NCBI RefSeq assembly: GCF_900099785.1
Contig: NZ_FNDS01000005.1
Coordinates: forward strand, 186,001-250,000
DNA length: 64,000 nucleotides
Source: Pseudomonas panipatensis
Lineage (GTDB): Bacteria > Pseudomonadota > Gammaproteobacteria > Pseudomonadales > Pseudomonadaceae
Direction of reading: 5' to 3'
Positions 1-9,321 of this stretch are shown here, piece after piece. The position numbers were made by a program, and so were the translations under genes. The stretch's first letter is position 1. Every line of letters starts with the position of its first letter. The notes under the pieces are model-generated. The model saw only the letters and a program-made list of their open reading frames with translations, did not search any database and was not told where the DNA came from.

Positions 1-644
1 ACCGCCAGGCGCACGCCCTGCTCACGGGCCAGGCGTGCCTCGCGTTCATGGAAACGGCGCAGCGCCGCGCGGTTCCACAACTGAGTCAGCGGATCGAGCA
101 GGGCGCGGCGCTGTTCGCGGTCCACCGCCTGGCGCAGGTCCTGGTTGCGTTGGGTCAGCGCGTGCAGTTGCAGGTAACCCTCGGCCAGGGTGGCCAGTTG
201 CCGGAAGCGCGCCAGCTCCGTGTCGCTCAGTTGGCGCGGGTGGGGGTCGAGCATGCACAGGGTGCCGATGGGCTGGCCGTTACTGGCATGCAGCGGTTGG
301 CCGGCGTAGAAGCGGATGAACGGCGGGCCGAGCACCAGCGGGTTATCGGCGAAGCGCGGGTCCTGGCAGGCATCGGCCACCACCAGCGCTTGCGTGCCGA
401 GGATGGCGTGGCCGCAGAAGGAAATGTCGCGCGGGGTTTCGGCGGCGTCCAGGCCGACGCGTGCCTTGAACCATTGGCGATCCCTGTCGATCAGGCTGAT
501 CAGCACGGTGTCCACCTGCTCCAGGTCCTGGGTCAGTTGCACCAGGGTGTCGAGGTAATGTTCGGCCGGAGTATCGAGCACGGCCATCTCTTCCAGCGCC
601 TGTTGGCGCCGGTCTTCGTCGGCGGGCATGGGACAAGCGAGCAT
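1..644 (-). CDS. GAF-GGDEF diguanylate cyclase, 3' end outside window
   Basis: Translating the minus strand from an ATG at 644 gives an uninterrupted frame that runs off the left edge of the window. Residues about 15-160 look like a GAF sensory domain (ISLIDRDRQWFKA, FCGHAIL, then a DPRFADNP stretch). A short helix leads into DPLTQLWNR, the usual first motif of a GGDEF domain. The product would make cyclic di-GMP in response to a cytoplasmic signal, but the catalytic GGDEF signature lies outside the window, so activity cannot be judged. A second ATG at 629 is possible. The gene begins 16 bases after the stop of the MATE exporter gene and is probably co-transcribed with it. Confidence 0.85.
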   Translation of the reverse strand, partial: MLACPMPADEDRRQQALEEMAVLDTPAEHYLDTLVQLTQDLEQVDTVLISLIDRDRQWFKARVGLDAAETPRDISFCGHAILGTQALVVADACQDPRFADNPLVLGPPFIRFYAGQPLHASNGQPIGTLCMLDPHPRQLSDTELARFRQLATLAEGYLQLHALTQRNQDLRQAVDREQRRALLDPLTQLWNRAALRRFHEREARLAREQGVRLA

Positions 645-660
645 GCGGCTTCCTCGAACG

Positions 661-2010
661 TCAGGTGGATGGCAGGCCGAGCCAGGCATCGCGGCGCGTC
701 AGGCGCCAAGCGTAGCCGGCGAGGAGCAGGCCGCGTAATAGCATGAAGCAGAGAAAGGCCAGCCACAGGCCGTGGTTGCCCAATGGGCGCAACGCCAGGC
801 CCAGGGGCAGGCTGACGGCGCAGGCGAGGAGCATGGCGTTGCGCATCTCGCGGGCCCGCGTGGCGCCGATGAACAGGCCATCGAGCAGGTAGCTCCACAT
901 GCCGATCAGCGGCAGCAGCGCCAGGTACGCCAGGTACTGGTCGGCCACCGCGCGGACTTCGGCGATATCGCTTTGCAGGGCGATGAAGACTGGCCCGGCG
1001 CCGGCGAAGAAGGCCACGAAGGCCAGGCTGGCCAGCAGCGACCAGCCACTGGCGACCAGCAACGAGCGGCGCAGGGCGACGCGGTCGCGACCGCCGATGG
1101 CGTGTCCGCAGAGGGCCTCGACCGCATGGGCCAGGCCGTCGAGGGCGTAGGAGGTGATCATCAGTCCGTTCAGCAGCAGGGCGTTGGCCGCCACCGTGGC
1201 GTCGCCCAGGCGCGCGCCCTGCACCGTGACCAGGAAAAACACGCCTTGCAGCGCCAGGCTGCGGATGAAGATGTCGCGGTTGACCATCAGCAGCGGCGCC
1301 CAACTGGCCCAGCGGCGCAGCCGCGACCAGTCCGGCAGGCCCGGGTAGCGCAGCAGGGCGCCACGGGTCAGCCACAGGCCGAGCAGCGCGCCGCTCCATT
1401 CGGCGATCACCGAGGCGCGCGCGGCGCCGGCCACGCCCCAGCCCAGGCCAAGGACGAAGAGCAGTTCCAGGGCGATGTTCACCAGGTTGGTGGTGAGCAG
1501 GATGGCCAGTGGCGCGCGGGCGTTCTGCGTGCCGAGCAGCCAGCCGATCAGCGCATAGCTGGCCAGCGCCGCGGGCAAGCCGAACAGGCGGATGTGGAAG
1601 AACTGCCGGGCCAGGGTGTCGAGTTCCGCCGAGGCCTGCATCAGCGCCATGGCCGCTGGCGTCAGCGGCACCGCCAGCAGCCCCAGCAGCAGCGCCAGGC
1701 CCAGCGCCAGCAGCAGGCCCTGGGCGAGGATGCGGCGCAAGGCGCCACCGTCTTCACGCCCGGCGGCCTGGGCGGCGAAGCCGGTGGTGCCCATGCGCAG
1801 GAAGCCGAGCACACCGACCAGCAAGGTGTACAGGCTGCCGCCCACGGCCACCGCGCCGAGCTGGTGGGCGTGCGGCAGATGGCCGATGACGGCGCTGTCG
1901 ACCAGGGTCACCAGCGGCACGGAAACATTGGACAGGATCATCGGGGCGGCCAGCGCCCAGACCCGGCGATGGGTCGGACGATCGCGCCAGGCGTCGCTCA
2001 GTGGGTTCAT
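661..2010 (-). CDS. MATE family efflux transporter, DinF-like
   Basis: A 449-residue, very hydrophobic protein with about twelve membrane segments arranged as two similar halves, the length expected for MATE antiporters. The start MNPLSDAWRDRPTHRRVW and the early PMILSNVSVPLVTLVDSAVIG segment are typical of the DinF branch. Family members export cationic compounds in exchange for protons or sodium ions; the substrate here cannot be told. The ATG at 2010 is preferred because the frame upstream is low-complexity arginine-rich sequence, and a GAGC/GGAG-like ribosome site lies just before it. The GGDEF gene follows 16 bases downstream. Confidence 0.9.
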   Translation of the reverse strand: MNPLSDAWRDRPTHRRVWALAAPMILSNVSVPLVTLVDSAVIGHLPHAHQLGAVAVGGSLYTLLVGVLGFLRMGTTGFAAQAAGREDGGALRRILAQGLLLALGLALLLGLLAVPLTPAAMALMQASAELDTLARQFFHIRLFGLPAALASYALIGWLLGTQNARAPLAILLTTNLVNIALELLFVLGLGWGVAGAARASVIAEWSGALLGLWLTRGALLRYPGLPDWSRLRRWASWAPLLMVNRDIFIRSLALQGVFFLVTVQGARLGDATVAANALLLNGLMITSYALDGLAHAVEALCGHAIGGRDRVALRRSLLVASGWSLLASLAFVAFFAGAGPVFIALQSDIAEVRAVADQYLAYLALLPLIGMWSYLLDGLFIGATRAREMRNAMLLACAVSLPLGLALRPLGNHGLWLAFLCFMLLRGLLLAGYAWRLTRRDAWLGLPST

Positions 2011-2107
2011 GCGGGGCTCCTGGACGAGCGCAGCAGTATAGCGAGCGATGCGGCGTTGGCGGCACAGGCGCCAGGTTGCCGGAACAGCGCCCGGCGTGGC
2101 GCGCCGT

Positions 2108-2509
2108 TCAGCCGCTCTTCTTGCGGTAGGCGCAGTAGCCCGGCCGCGGACCGATCTGCGGGTGGTTGCGGCAGGTGTCCGGGCGCAGCTTGTAGACGGT
2201 GCACAGGCGGGTCTGGCGATCCAGGTACAGGCAATCGCCATTGCTGGTGCGGGTCAGGGTGAAGATGCCGCTCTTCTGGTTGAAACGCTCGACGATGCCT
2301 TCCTTGCTCAGGCGCTTGGCGACGTTCTTCGCCGGCTCGTCACGCTCGAACTCATCCACCACGCCGAGGCGGATCAGGTCGTCGATACGCACTTCCACCG
2401 GCATGGTGCAGCAGGTGGCATGGCAGTCCTTGCACAGGCCAGCGGTGTACTTGGCCCAGGTTTCCAGGCGGTCGAGTTCGGCATCGGCGATCAGCGGCGG
2501 TTTCTTCAT
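2108..2509 (-). CDS. YkgJ-type cysteine-cluster protein
   Basis: A 133-residue soluble protein with CKDCHATCC near residue 26 and further cysteines in GDCLYLD, LCTVYKLRPDTCRNHP and GYCAYR. This spacing is the signature of the YkgJ / UPF0153 family, thought to bind zinc or an iron-sulfur cluster. The biochemical role of the family is unknown. It lies alone, on the same strand as the MATE exporter 97 bases further on, with nothing nearby that points to a pathway. Confidence 0.85.
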   Translation of the reverse strand: MKKPPLIADAELDRLETWAKYTAGLCKDCHATCCTMPVEVRIDDLIRLGVVDEFERDEPAKNVAKRLSKEGIVERFNQKSGIFTLTRTSNGDCLYLDRQTRLCTVYKLRPDTCRNHPQIGPRPGYCAYRKKSG

Positions 2510-2590
2510 GGTGTGTCGGCAAGGCGGCGGGAAAGGCGCGCAATCATAGTGGCGAAGCCGGCGGATTGCGCGCGCTTTCGACGAAACGGC

Positions 2591-3592
2591 TCAGCGGTGC
2601 TCGATCACCAGTTTGCCGAACGGCCGCCCCTCGGCCATGCGCGCATAGGCTTGCGGCGCCTGGTCGAAGGCGAAGCGGCTGTCGATCAGCGGATGCAGGC
2701 GGTGCTGGGCGATGGCCCGGTTCATGGCCAGGAAACTCTCCCGGTGGCCGACCGACAGCGCCTGCAGACGCGCGTGCTTGGCCAGCATCGGCACCACGAA
2801 GTCGGCGCCGCCGGGGAAGCCGCCGAGGAAACCGATCAGGCCGATGCCGCCTTGCGGGCGAATCGCCTGCAGCGACTGGTGCAGGCTGCGCGAGCCGCCG
2901 ACTTCGAGGACCAGGTCGACGCCGCCGCCGCTGGCCCGCTGCACCTGCGCGCCCCAGTCGGCGCGGCCGTCGAAGACCTGGCTGGCGCCCAGTTCGCGCA
3001 GGCGCTCGGCTTTTTCCGGCGAGCCGGTGGTCATCCACACCTCGGCGCCGCGCAGGCGGGCGAATTGCAGGGCGAACAGCGAGACGCCACCGCTGCCCTG
3101 CAGCAGGACGATATCGCCGGGGCGCGGGGCGAAGGTCTCCAGCACGTTCCAGGCGGTCAGCGCGGCGATCGGCAGGGTCGCCGCCTCGGCATCGGAGAGG
3201 TGCGCCGGGGTGGCGACCAGGGCTGTCTGGTCGAGCACCGCGTATTCGCGCAGGAGGCCGTCGCAAGGTCCGCCCAGGCGACTGTCGACGTACTCGGCGT
3301 GGAAGCGCCCGGCCTGCCAGGCCGGGGTGTAGTGGCTGGTCACGCGGTCGCCGACGCGCCAGGCGCTGACGCCCGCGCCGACGGCGACCACTTCGCCGGC
3401 GCCATCGGACAGCGGAATCAGCGGGCGCGGCAGGTTCGGCAGGTAGTCGCGGCGGGCGATCGCCAGGTCGCGGTAGTTCAGGCTGGTCGCGCCGAGGCGC
3501 AACAGCACCTGGCCAGGGCCGGGCTGGGGCCGTTCGGCATCGAAGGGACGCAGGCTGGCGAGGTCGTCGCCGGTGAGGTGGAAGGCACGCAT
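2591..3592 (-). CDS. Medium-chain reductase, quinone-oxidoreductase-like
   Basis: A 333-residue medium-chain dehydrogenase/reductase. The N-terminal GroES-like domain contains SLNYRDLAIARRDY, and the nucleotide-binding fold contains LLQGSGGVSLFALQFA, consistent with NADPH use. The cysteine and histidine ligands of the catalytic zinc are absent: IPLSDGAGEV stands where zinc alcohol dehydrogenases have a GHE motif. A zinc-independent quinone or enone reductase is therefore more likely than an alcohol dehydrogenase. It is divergent from a LysR regulator 100 bases away, and a T-N11-A palindrome lies between them, so the regulator probably controls this gene. Confidence 0.85.
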   Translation of the reverse strand: MRAFHLTGDDLASLRPFDAERPQPGPGQVLLRLGATSLNYRDLAIARRDYLPNLPRPLIPLSDGAGEVVAVGAGVSAWRVGDRVTSHYTPAWQAGRFHAEYVDSRLGGPCDGLLREYAVLDQTALVATPAHLSDAEAATLPIAALTAWNVLETFAPRPGDIVLLQGSGGVSLFALQFARLRGAEVWMTTGSPEKAERLRELGASQVFDGRADWGAQVQRASGGGVDLVLEVGGSRSLHQSLQAIRPQGGIGLIGFLGGFPGGADFVVPMLAKHARLQALSVGHRESFLAMNRAIAQHRLHPLIDSRFAFDQAPQAYARMAEGRPFGKLVIEHR

Positions 3593-3651
3593 GGCAGGCT
3601 CCGGTGGGGTGGATGGTGCGAGCCAGTATGGTTTTGCCTTGAAACGGGATA

Positions 3652-3670
3652 AATTGGCTTTCCTTCAATT
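3652..3670. promoter_or_regulatory. Candidate LysR-type operator
   Basis: The dyad AATTG-N9-CAATT contains the T-N11-A core of LysR-family sites. It lies 22 bases before the LysR ATG and about 60 bases before the start of the divergent reductase. That is the usual place for a site giving autoregulation and activation of the neighbour. No footprint or second copy supports it. Confidence 0.45.
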
Positions 3671-3692
3671 GATTGATGCGTTTAGAACAGCA

Positions 3693-4616
3693 ATGCGCAG
3701 CCATGATCGCTACAGCGAAGTGCTCGCCTTCGTTGCCGTCGCCCAGCGCGGCAGTTTCATCCAGGCGGCCGATGACCTCGGCATGACCCCCTCGGCGCTG
3801 TCGCGCAAGGTCCAGGCCCTGGAACAACGCCTCGGCAGTCGCCTGCTGCAGCGCACCACGCGGCGGGTCAATCTGACCGAAGCCGGTGCGCTCTACCTGG
3901 AGCGTGGCCGCCGCTGGCTGGATGAACTGGCCGATGCCGACCAGGCCCTGGCCGACCTCGCCGGCAATGTGCGGGGGCGCTTGCGGGTGAGCCTGCCGAT
4001 GCATTTCGGTCGCCTGCACGTGGTCCCGGCGCTGCCGGAACTCCTCGCCCGCCACCCGCAACTAGACCTCGACCTGGATTTCAGCGACCGCCAGCACGAC
4101 CTGATCGCCGAAGGCTTCGACTGCGCCTTGCGCATCGCCCGGCTGAGCGATTCGAGCATGGTCGCGCGCTTGCTCGCAGAGAATCGTCGGGTGCTGGTGG
4201 CCAGCCCGGATTACCTGGAACGCGCCGGAGTCCCGCAGCACCCGCGCGAACTGGCCGCTCACAGTTGCCTGCAATTCTCGCTGTTCCGCGAAGGCGACGC
4301 CTGGCACCTGACGCGCGACGGCGAAACGTGCGAGGTGGTGGTGCGCGGGCGCATCCGCGCCAGCTACGGCGGTGCCCTGGTGGAGGCCGCGCGTGCCGGG
4401 CTGGGCATCACCCTGACCGCCACCTTCATCGCCGGGCCGGCGCTGCGCAGCGGCGAGCTGGTGCAGGTGCTGCCGGAATGGCGGCCGTCGCCCATGCATA
4501 TCTGGATGCTCTATCCCAGCGGCCGCTTCCTCGCGCCCAAGGTGCGCGCCTTCAGCGATTTCTTCGCCGAACGCTTCGCCGGGGTGCCCTACTGGGAGCC
4601 GGAATTCTCCGGCTGA
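3693..4616 (+). CDS. LysR-family transcriptional regulator
   Basis: A 307-residue protein with an N-terminal winged helix-turn-helix (FVAVAQRGSFIQAADDLGM, then SALSRKVQALEQRLG) and a C-terminal periplasmic-binding-like effector domain from about residue 90. The ATG at 3693 gives the normal LysR N terminus (RSHDRYSEVLAFV); the frame is open upstream but has no family-like sequence. It is divergent from the quinone-reductase-like gene, its likely target. The 3' end overlaps the convergent idi gene by 28 bases. The effector is not predictable. Confidence 0.92.
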   Translation: MRSHDRYSEVLAFVAVAQRGSFIQAADDLGMTPSALSRKVQALEQRLGSRLLQRTTRRVNLTEAGALYLERGRRWLDELADADQALADLAGNVRGRLRVSLPMHFGRLHVVPALPELLARHPQLDLDLDFSDRQHDLIAEGFDCALRIARLSDSSMVARLLAENRRVLVASPDYLERAGVPQHPRELAAHSCLQFSLFREGDAWHLTRDGETCEVVVRGRIRASYGGALVEAARAGLGITLTATFIAGPALRSGELVQVLPEWRPSPMHIWMLYPSGRFLAPKVRAFSDFFAERFAGVPYWEPEFSG

Positions 4617-5149
4617 GCGGCGGACGCGCCACGCCCGGCCCAGAACGCCTTGAACGCCGGGTAGCAGGCGCGGAACCAGGGCGTGTAGGCCGGCGCCGAG
4701 GCGCCCAGTTCGGCGTCGATGCCGGCGAAGGACAGGTAGCGGAAGGCGTCGGCTTCCTCGGGAGCGAGGCGCGGCGCCTGATCGTCGACGGCGAAGAACA
4801 GGTGGCAGTACTCGTTCTCCACCATGCCGCCGGGCAGCTCGGTGCGGTAGCGGGTTTCCAGGGCCGGCTGCAGGCGCAGGTCGAGGCCCATCTCCTCGCG
4901 CAGGCGCCGTTGCGCGGCATCCAGCGGTGTTTCGCCAGGGAAGGGATGGCCGCAGCAACTGTTGCTCCACAGCCCGCCGCAGTGGTACTTGCCGGCGGCG
5001 CGGCGTTGCAGCAGCAGTTCGCCGGCGGAGTTCAGCACGTAGACCGAGATCGCCCGGTGCAACAGCCCGCGGCGGTGCGCTTCGAGCTTTTCCTGGAGGC
5101 CCAGCGGGTTGTCCTGCTCGTCCACCAGGACGACGTCGATATGGCTCAT
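4589..5149 (-). CDS. idi: Isopentenyl-diphosphate delta-isomerase, type I
   Basis: A 186-residue Nudix-fold enzyme that interconverts isopentenyl and dimethylallyl diphosphate. The active-site cysteine lies in WSNSCCGHPFPGE (residues 61-73) and the catalytic glutamates in ENEYCHLFF (from residue 111), both matching type I enzymes. REEMG carries the Nudix metal-binding glutamates. Length agrees with the E. coli protein. Most proteobacteria using the MEP pathway make both isomers directly, so idi is usually dispensable. The last 28 bases overlap the convergent LysR gene. The DMT gene lies upstream on the same strand with a 52-base gap. Confidence 0.92.
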   Translation of the reverse strand: MSHIDVVLVDEQDNPLGLQEKLEAHRRGLLHRAISVYVLNSAGELLLQRRAAGKYHCGGLWSNSCCGHPFPGETPLDAAQRRLREEMGLDLRLQPALETRYRTELPGGMVENEYCHLFFAVDDQAPRLAPEEADAFRYLSFAGIDAELGASAPAYTPWFRACYPAFKAFWAGRGASAAQPENSGSQ

Positions 5150-5201
5150 GTCGGGATGCCCTTTCGATGCCTGGGGCCCCGCTCCGCGAGGCCGGGGCGT
5201 G

Positions 5202-5651
5202 TCAACCGCGGCGGATCATCCAGATGCCGATACCGATGGCGAGCATGCCACCGAGCTTCAGGGCGCTGACCGGGTTTTCCTTGAACCCGGCCCAGCCGAA
5301 GTGGTCGAGGGTCATGGCCATGCCCAGTTGGCCGGCCAGCACCAGTACCATGAACAGTAGCGCGCCGACCCGCGGCGCGGCGAAGGCGGCGATGAAGATG
5401 AAGAACATGCCGAGGAAGCCGCCGCACCATTGCCACCACTGCAACCCGCGCAGCGCTTGCAGGGTCGGCATTTCGCGGTTGGCCAGGGTCAGGGCGAGCA
5501 GGCCGAGCATGCCGACGCAGAAGGAAATCAGCGCGGCGGCCAGCACGCTGGAAACCTGCTTGGCCAACTGGCCATTGATGCCGGCTTGCAGCGGCAGGCA
5601 GGCGCCGGCGATCAGCGGCAGGACGAACAGCCACCAGGGGGGCGTAGGCAT
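5202..5651 (-). CDS. DMT-superfamily membrane protein, DUF606/YdcZ-like
   Basis: A 149-residue integral membrane protein with about five hydrophobic segments. It begins PPWWLFVLPLIAGACLPLQAG, and INGQLAK follows. The LQAGINGQLA motif and the half-size of an EamA transporter match the DUF606 (YdcZ) family. These proteins are presumed small-molecule exporters that act as dimers, but no substrate has been established that could be transferred to this gene. A GGAGTTCC ribosome site precedes the ATG. It probably shares a transcript with idi. Confidence 0.8.
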   Translation of the reverse strand: MPTPPWWLFVLPLIAGACLPLQAGINGQLAKQVSSVLAAALISFCVGMLGLLALTLANREMPTLQALRGLQWWQWCGGFLGMFFIFIAAFAAPRVGALLFMVLVLAGQLGMAMTLDHFGWAGFKENPVSALKLGGMLAIGIGIWMIRRG

Positions 5652-5845
5652 GGGGAACTCCTGGACGAACGAGGCAGATGAAGCAGCCGCCTAGTATGCA
5701 CCAGATGCGCCTGGACGGCCCGCCGAGAACCCGTGCCAGTGGCAGCGCCTGGCCTTGACACGCGCCTGCCCGGTTCCAGACTCAATACATGACCTGCAGC
5801 TTTCGGCAGGCCGCATCGACTGGCGAACGTCGCCGGGAGGGCAGC

Positions 5846-6040
5846 ATGCACATCACAAGAAGAAAGCACCTGCACCATTACCGCCATTACCTGCTGGCCA
5901 TCCTCATCGGCCTGTTGCTCCTGGGGCTGCATGAAAGCATCACCCAGGATCGCCAGCCGTCCTGCGACGCCGACGGCAGCCTCGCCACCTGCGCCTATCC
6001 GGTCAGCATGGACCTGCAGGTACTTTCCTATTTCCACTGA
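5846..6040 (+). CDS. 64-residue single-pass membrane peptide, unknown
   Basis: The ATG follows a clear ribosome site (GGGAGGGCAGC). The peptide has a basic histidine-rich start (HITRRKHLHHYRHY), one strong membrane segment (LLAILIGLLLLGLH) and a tail with two cysteines (PSCDADGSLATC). I do not recognise the family. The histidines before and the cysteine pair after the membrane span could bind a metal or form a disulfide, but this is speculation. It lies 188 bases before the formate dehydrogenase gene fdnG on the same strand. The window shows no functional tie to it. Confidence 0.6.
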   Translation: MHITRRKHLHHYRHYLLAILIGLLLLGLHESITQDRQPSCDADGSLATCAYPVSMDLQVLSYFH

Positions 6041-6228
6041 ATCCGCGGCGGCCCTCGGATTCAAGGCTGCGTTGAACTGACGCGGGTCAGGGCGCTGTAC
6101 GACCTGTTTCCGGCAGATTGTGCGCCCGTCTGGACCGAGCCTGGCGTGCGCCCCCTGTTTGACTATCTTTACAGGGGAGATGTCTGGTCAGGTCCCGGAT
6201 GTCCCTTGCCTGATTCAGGAGACGCACG

Positions 6229-9200
6229 ATGGATATGAACCGTCGGCAATTCTTCAAGGTCTGCGCTGTCGGCCTTGGAGGATCGAGCCTTGCAGCACTC
6301 GGCATGGCGCCCCCCGAGGCGTTCGCCGAGCAGATTCGCCACTTCAAGCTCGCTCGCACCGTCGAGACTCGCAATACCTGCCCCTACTGCTCCGTCGGCT
6401 GCGGCATCATCATGTACAGCCAGGGCGATGGCGCGAAGAACGTCGCGCAGAACATCATCCACATCGAGGGCGACGCCGATCATCCGGTGAACCGCGGCAC
6501 CCTCTGCCCGAAAGGCGCCGGTCTGCTGGACTTCGTGCACAGCCCGAACCGCCTGGCCTACCCGCAGATCCGCGAGCCCGGCTCCAGCGAGTGGAAGCGC
6601 ATCGAATGGGACGACGCCCTCGATCGCATCGCCAAGCTGATGAAGGAAGACCGCGACGCCAACTTCATCGAGAAGAACGCCCAGGGCCAGACGGTGAACC
6701 GCTGGCTGACCACCGGCTTCCTCGCCGCCTCGGCGTCGTCCAACGAAGCCGGCTACATGACCCACAAGGTGGTGCGCTCCCTCGGCATCCTAGGATTCGA
6801 TAACCAAGCGCGTGTCTGACACGGCCCGACGGTGGCAAGTCTTGCCCCGACGTTTGGCCGTGGCGCCATGACCAACCATTGGACCGACATCAAGAATGCC
6901 GATCTGATCCTGATCATGGGCGGCAACGCCGCTGAAGCCCACCCGTGCGGCTTCAAATGGGTCACCGAAGCCAAGGCGCACAACAAGGCGCGTCTGCTCG
7001 TGGTCGATCCGCGCTATACGCGCTCCGCCTCGGTGGCGGACTACTACGCGCCGATCCGCACCGGCACCGACATCGCCTTCCTCGGCGGGCTGATCAACTA
7101 CCTGCTGGAGAACGACAAGATCCAGCACGAGTACGTGCGCAACTACACCGACGTGTCCTTCATCGTGAAGGAAGGCTTCGGTTTCGAGGATGGCCTGTTC
7201 AACGGCTATGACGCCGAGAAGCGCGGCTACCCGGACAAGTCCTCCTGGGGCTACGAACTGGGCGAGGACGGTTTCGCCAAGGTCGATCCGACGCTGAGCC
7301 ACCCGCGTTGCGTGTTCAACCTGATGAAGCAGCACTACAGCCGCTACACGCCGGACGTGGTCAGCAACATCTGCGGCACGCCCAAGGACATGATGCTCAA
7401 GGTCTGGGCCGAGATCGCCGAAACCTCGGCGCCGGGCAAGGTCATGACCATCATGTACGCGCTCGGCTGGACGCAGCATTCGGTGGGCGCGCAGATGATC
7501 CGCACCGGCGCCATGGTGCAGTTGCTGCTGGGCAACATCGGCATGCCCGGTGGTGGCATGAACGCCCTGCGCGGCCACTCCAACATCCAGGGTCTGACCG
7601 ACCTCGGCCTGCTCTCCAACTCGCTGCCGGGCTACCTGACCCTGGCCGCCGACGCCGAGCAGGACTACACCGCCTACATCGCCAAGCGCGCCAGCAAGCC
7701 GCTGCGTCCGGGACAACTGTCCTACTGGCAGAATTACGGCAAGTTCCATGTCAGCCTGATGAAGTCCTGGTTCGGCAAAGCGGCGACCGCGGACAACCAC
7801 TGGTGCTTCGACTGGCTGCCCAAGCTCGACGTGCCCGGCGCCGGCTACGACGTGCTGCGCTACTTCGACATGATGTACCAGGGCAAGGTCAACGGTTACT
7901 TCTGCCAGGGCTTCAACCCCATCGCCTCCTTCCCCAACAAAGCCAAGGTCGGCGCCGCACTGGCCAAGCTCAAGTGGATGGTGGTGATGGACCCGCTGGC
8001 CACCGAGACCTCGGAGTTCTGGCGCAATGCCGGCGACTTCAACAACGTCGACAGCAAGAGCATCCAGACCACCGTGTTCCGCCTGCCGACCACCTGCTTC
8101 GCCGAGGAAGACGGCTCCATCGTCAACAGCGGGCGCTGGCTGCAATGGCACTGGAAGGGCGCCGAGCCGCCGGGCCAGGCGCGCACCGACATCGCCATCA
8201 TGAGCGCTCTGCTGCATCGCCTGCGCGAGATGTATCGCAAGGACGGCGGCAAGTTCCCCGATCCCATCCTCGGTCTCGACTGGCCCTACCTGCGGCCCGA
8301 CGACCCGACCCCGGAGGAGATCGCCAAGGAGTACAACGGCAAGGCCCTGGCCGACCTGGTCGACCCGAGCAATGGCATGGTCCTGGCCAAGGCCGGCGAG
8401 CAACTGCCGGGCTTCGCCCTGCTGCGCGACGATGGCAGCACCGCCAGCGGCTGCTGGATCTTCGCCGGCGCCTGGACCCAGCAGGGCAACCAGATGGCCC
8501 GGCGTGACAACAGCGACCCCTACGCCATGGGCCAGACCCTCGGCTGGGCCTGGGCCTGGCCGGCGAACCGCCGCATCCTCTACAACCGTGCCTCGGCGGA
8601 TGTCAGCGGCAAACCCTGGGACCCGGAGAAAAAACGCCTGGTGTGGTGGAACGGCAAGGCCTGGGGCGGCACCGACGTGCCGGACTACAAGGCCGACGTG
8701 GCGCCGGAAGCCGGGATGAACCCGTTCATCATGAACCCCGAAGGGGTGGCGCGTTTCTTCGCCGTCGACAAGATGGCCGAGGGGCCGTTCCCCGAGCACT
8801 ACGAGCCGTTCGAGACGCCAATCGGCATCAACCCGCTGCACCGCGACAACCCGAAAGCGATCAGCAACCCGGCGGCGCGGGTGTTCAAGAACGACATGGA
8901 ACTGTTCGGCAAGGCCGACGAGTTCCCCTACGCCGCCACCACCTACCGGCTGACCGAACACTTCCACTACTGGACCAAGCATTGCCGCCTGAATGCCATC
9001 GTCCAGCCGGAGCAGTTCGTCGAGATCGGCGAGGTGCTGGCCAAGCAACTCGGGATCAAGGCCGGCGACCGCGTGAAGGTCTCCTCCAACCGCGGCTACA
9101 TCAAGGCGGTGGCGGTGGTGACCAAGCGCATCCGCCCGCTGCAGGTCGACGGCAAGACCGTGCACCACGTCGGCATCCCCATCCACTGGGGCTTCGCCGG

Positions 9201-9321
9201 GGTGGCGCGCAACGGCTACCTGACCAACACCCTGACGCCCTTCGTCGGCGACGGCAACACACAGACGCCGGAGTTCAAGTCGTTCCTGGTCAACGTCGAA
9301 AAGATCGGAGGTGAGGCATGA
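6229..9321 (+). CDS. fdnG: Formate dehydrogenase alpha subunit, selenoprotein (TGA = Sec197)
   Basis: One 1030-residue gene interrupted by an in-frame TGA at 6817-6819 that is read as selenocysteine 197. The context [19 protein letters not shown] matches the active site of E. coli FdnG/FdoG. A Tat signal (RRQFFKV) covers residues 1-33, so the protein acts in the periplasm. Cys51, Cys54, Cys58 and Cys93 bind a 4Fe-4S cluster, and the rest binds bis-MGD molybdenum or tungsten. It oxidises formate to CO2 and passes electrons to FdnH and FdnI. The stop overlaps the fdnH start (ATGA). A standard gene caller would wrongly report two genes, 6229-6819 and 6832-9321. The window does not show whether it is the N or the O isoenzyme. 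Confidence 0.96.
6817..6860 (+). promoter_or_regulatory. Bacterial SECIS element in fdnG mRNA
   Basis: Directly after the UGA codon the message can fold as GG, a bulged U (6833), GGCA (6834-6837), loop AGUCU (6838-6842), UGCC (6843-6846), CC (6847-6848). The bulged U and the GU in the apical loop match the features of the E. coli fdnG/fdhF SECIS hairpin recognised by SelB. The distance from the UGA also fits. The element lies inside the coding sequence, as in other bacteria. Confidence 0.88.

Noticed and set aside
6790-9186. A 798-codon open frame antisense to fdnG
   Set aside because: GC-rich codon use leaves the opposite strand open. The product is histidine/valine/glycine-rich with no family, while the sense strand encodes a clear formate dehydrogenase.
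6832-9321. A separate second formate dehydrogenase gene, or a pseudogene broken at 6819
   Set aside because: The TGA has a proper SECIS and selenocysteine context, and selA, selB and tRNA-Sec are in the window.
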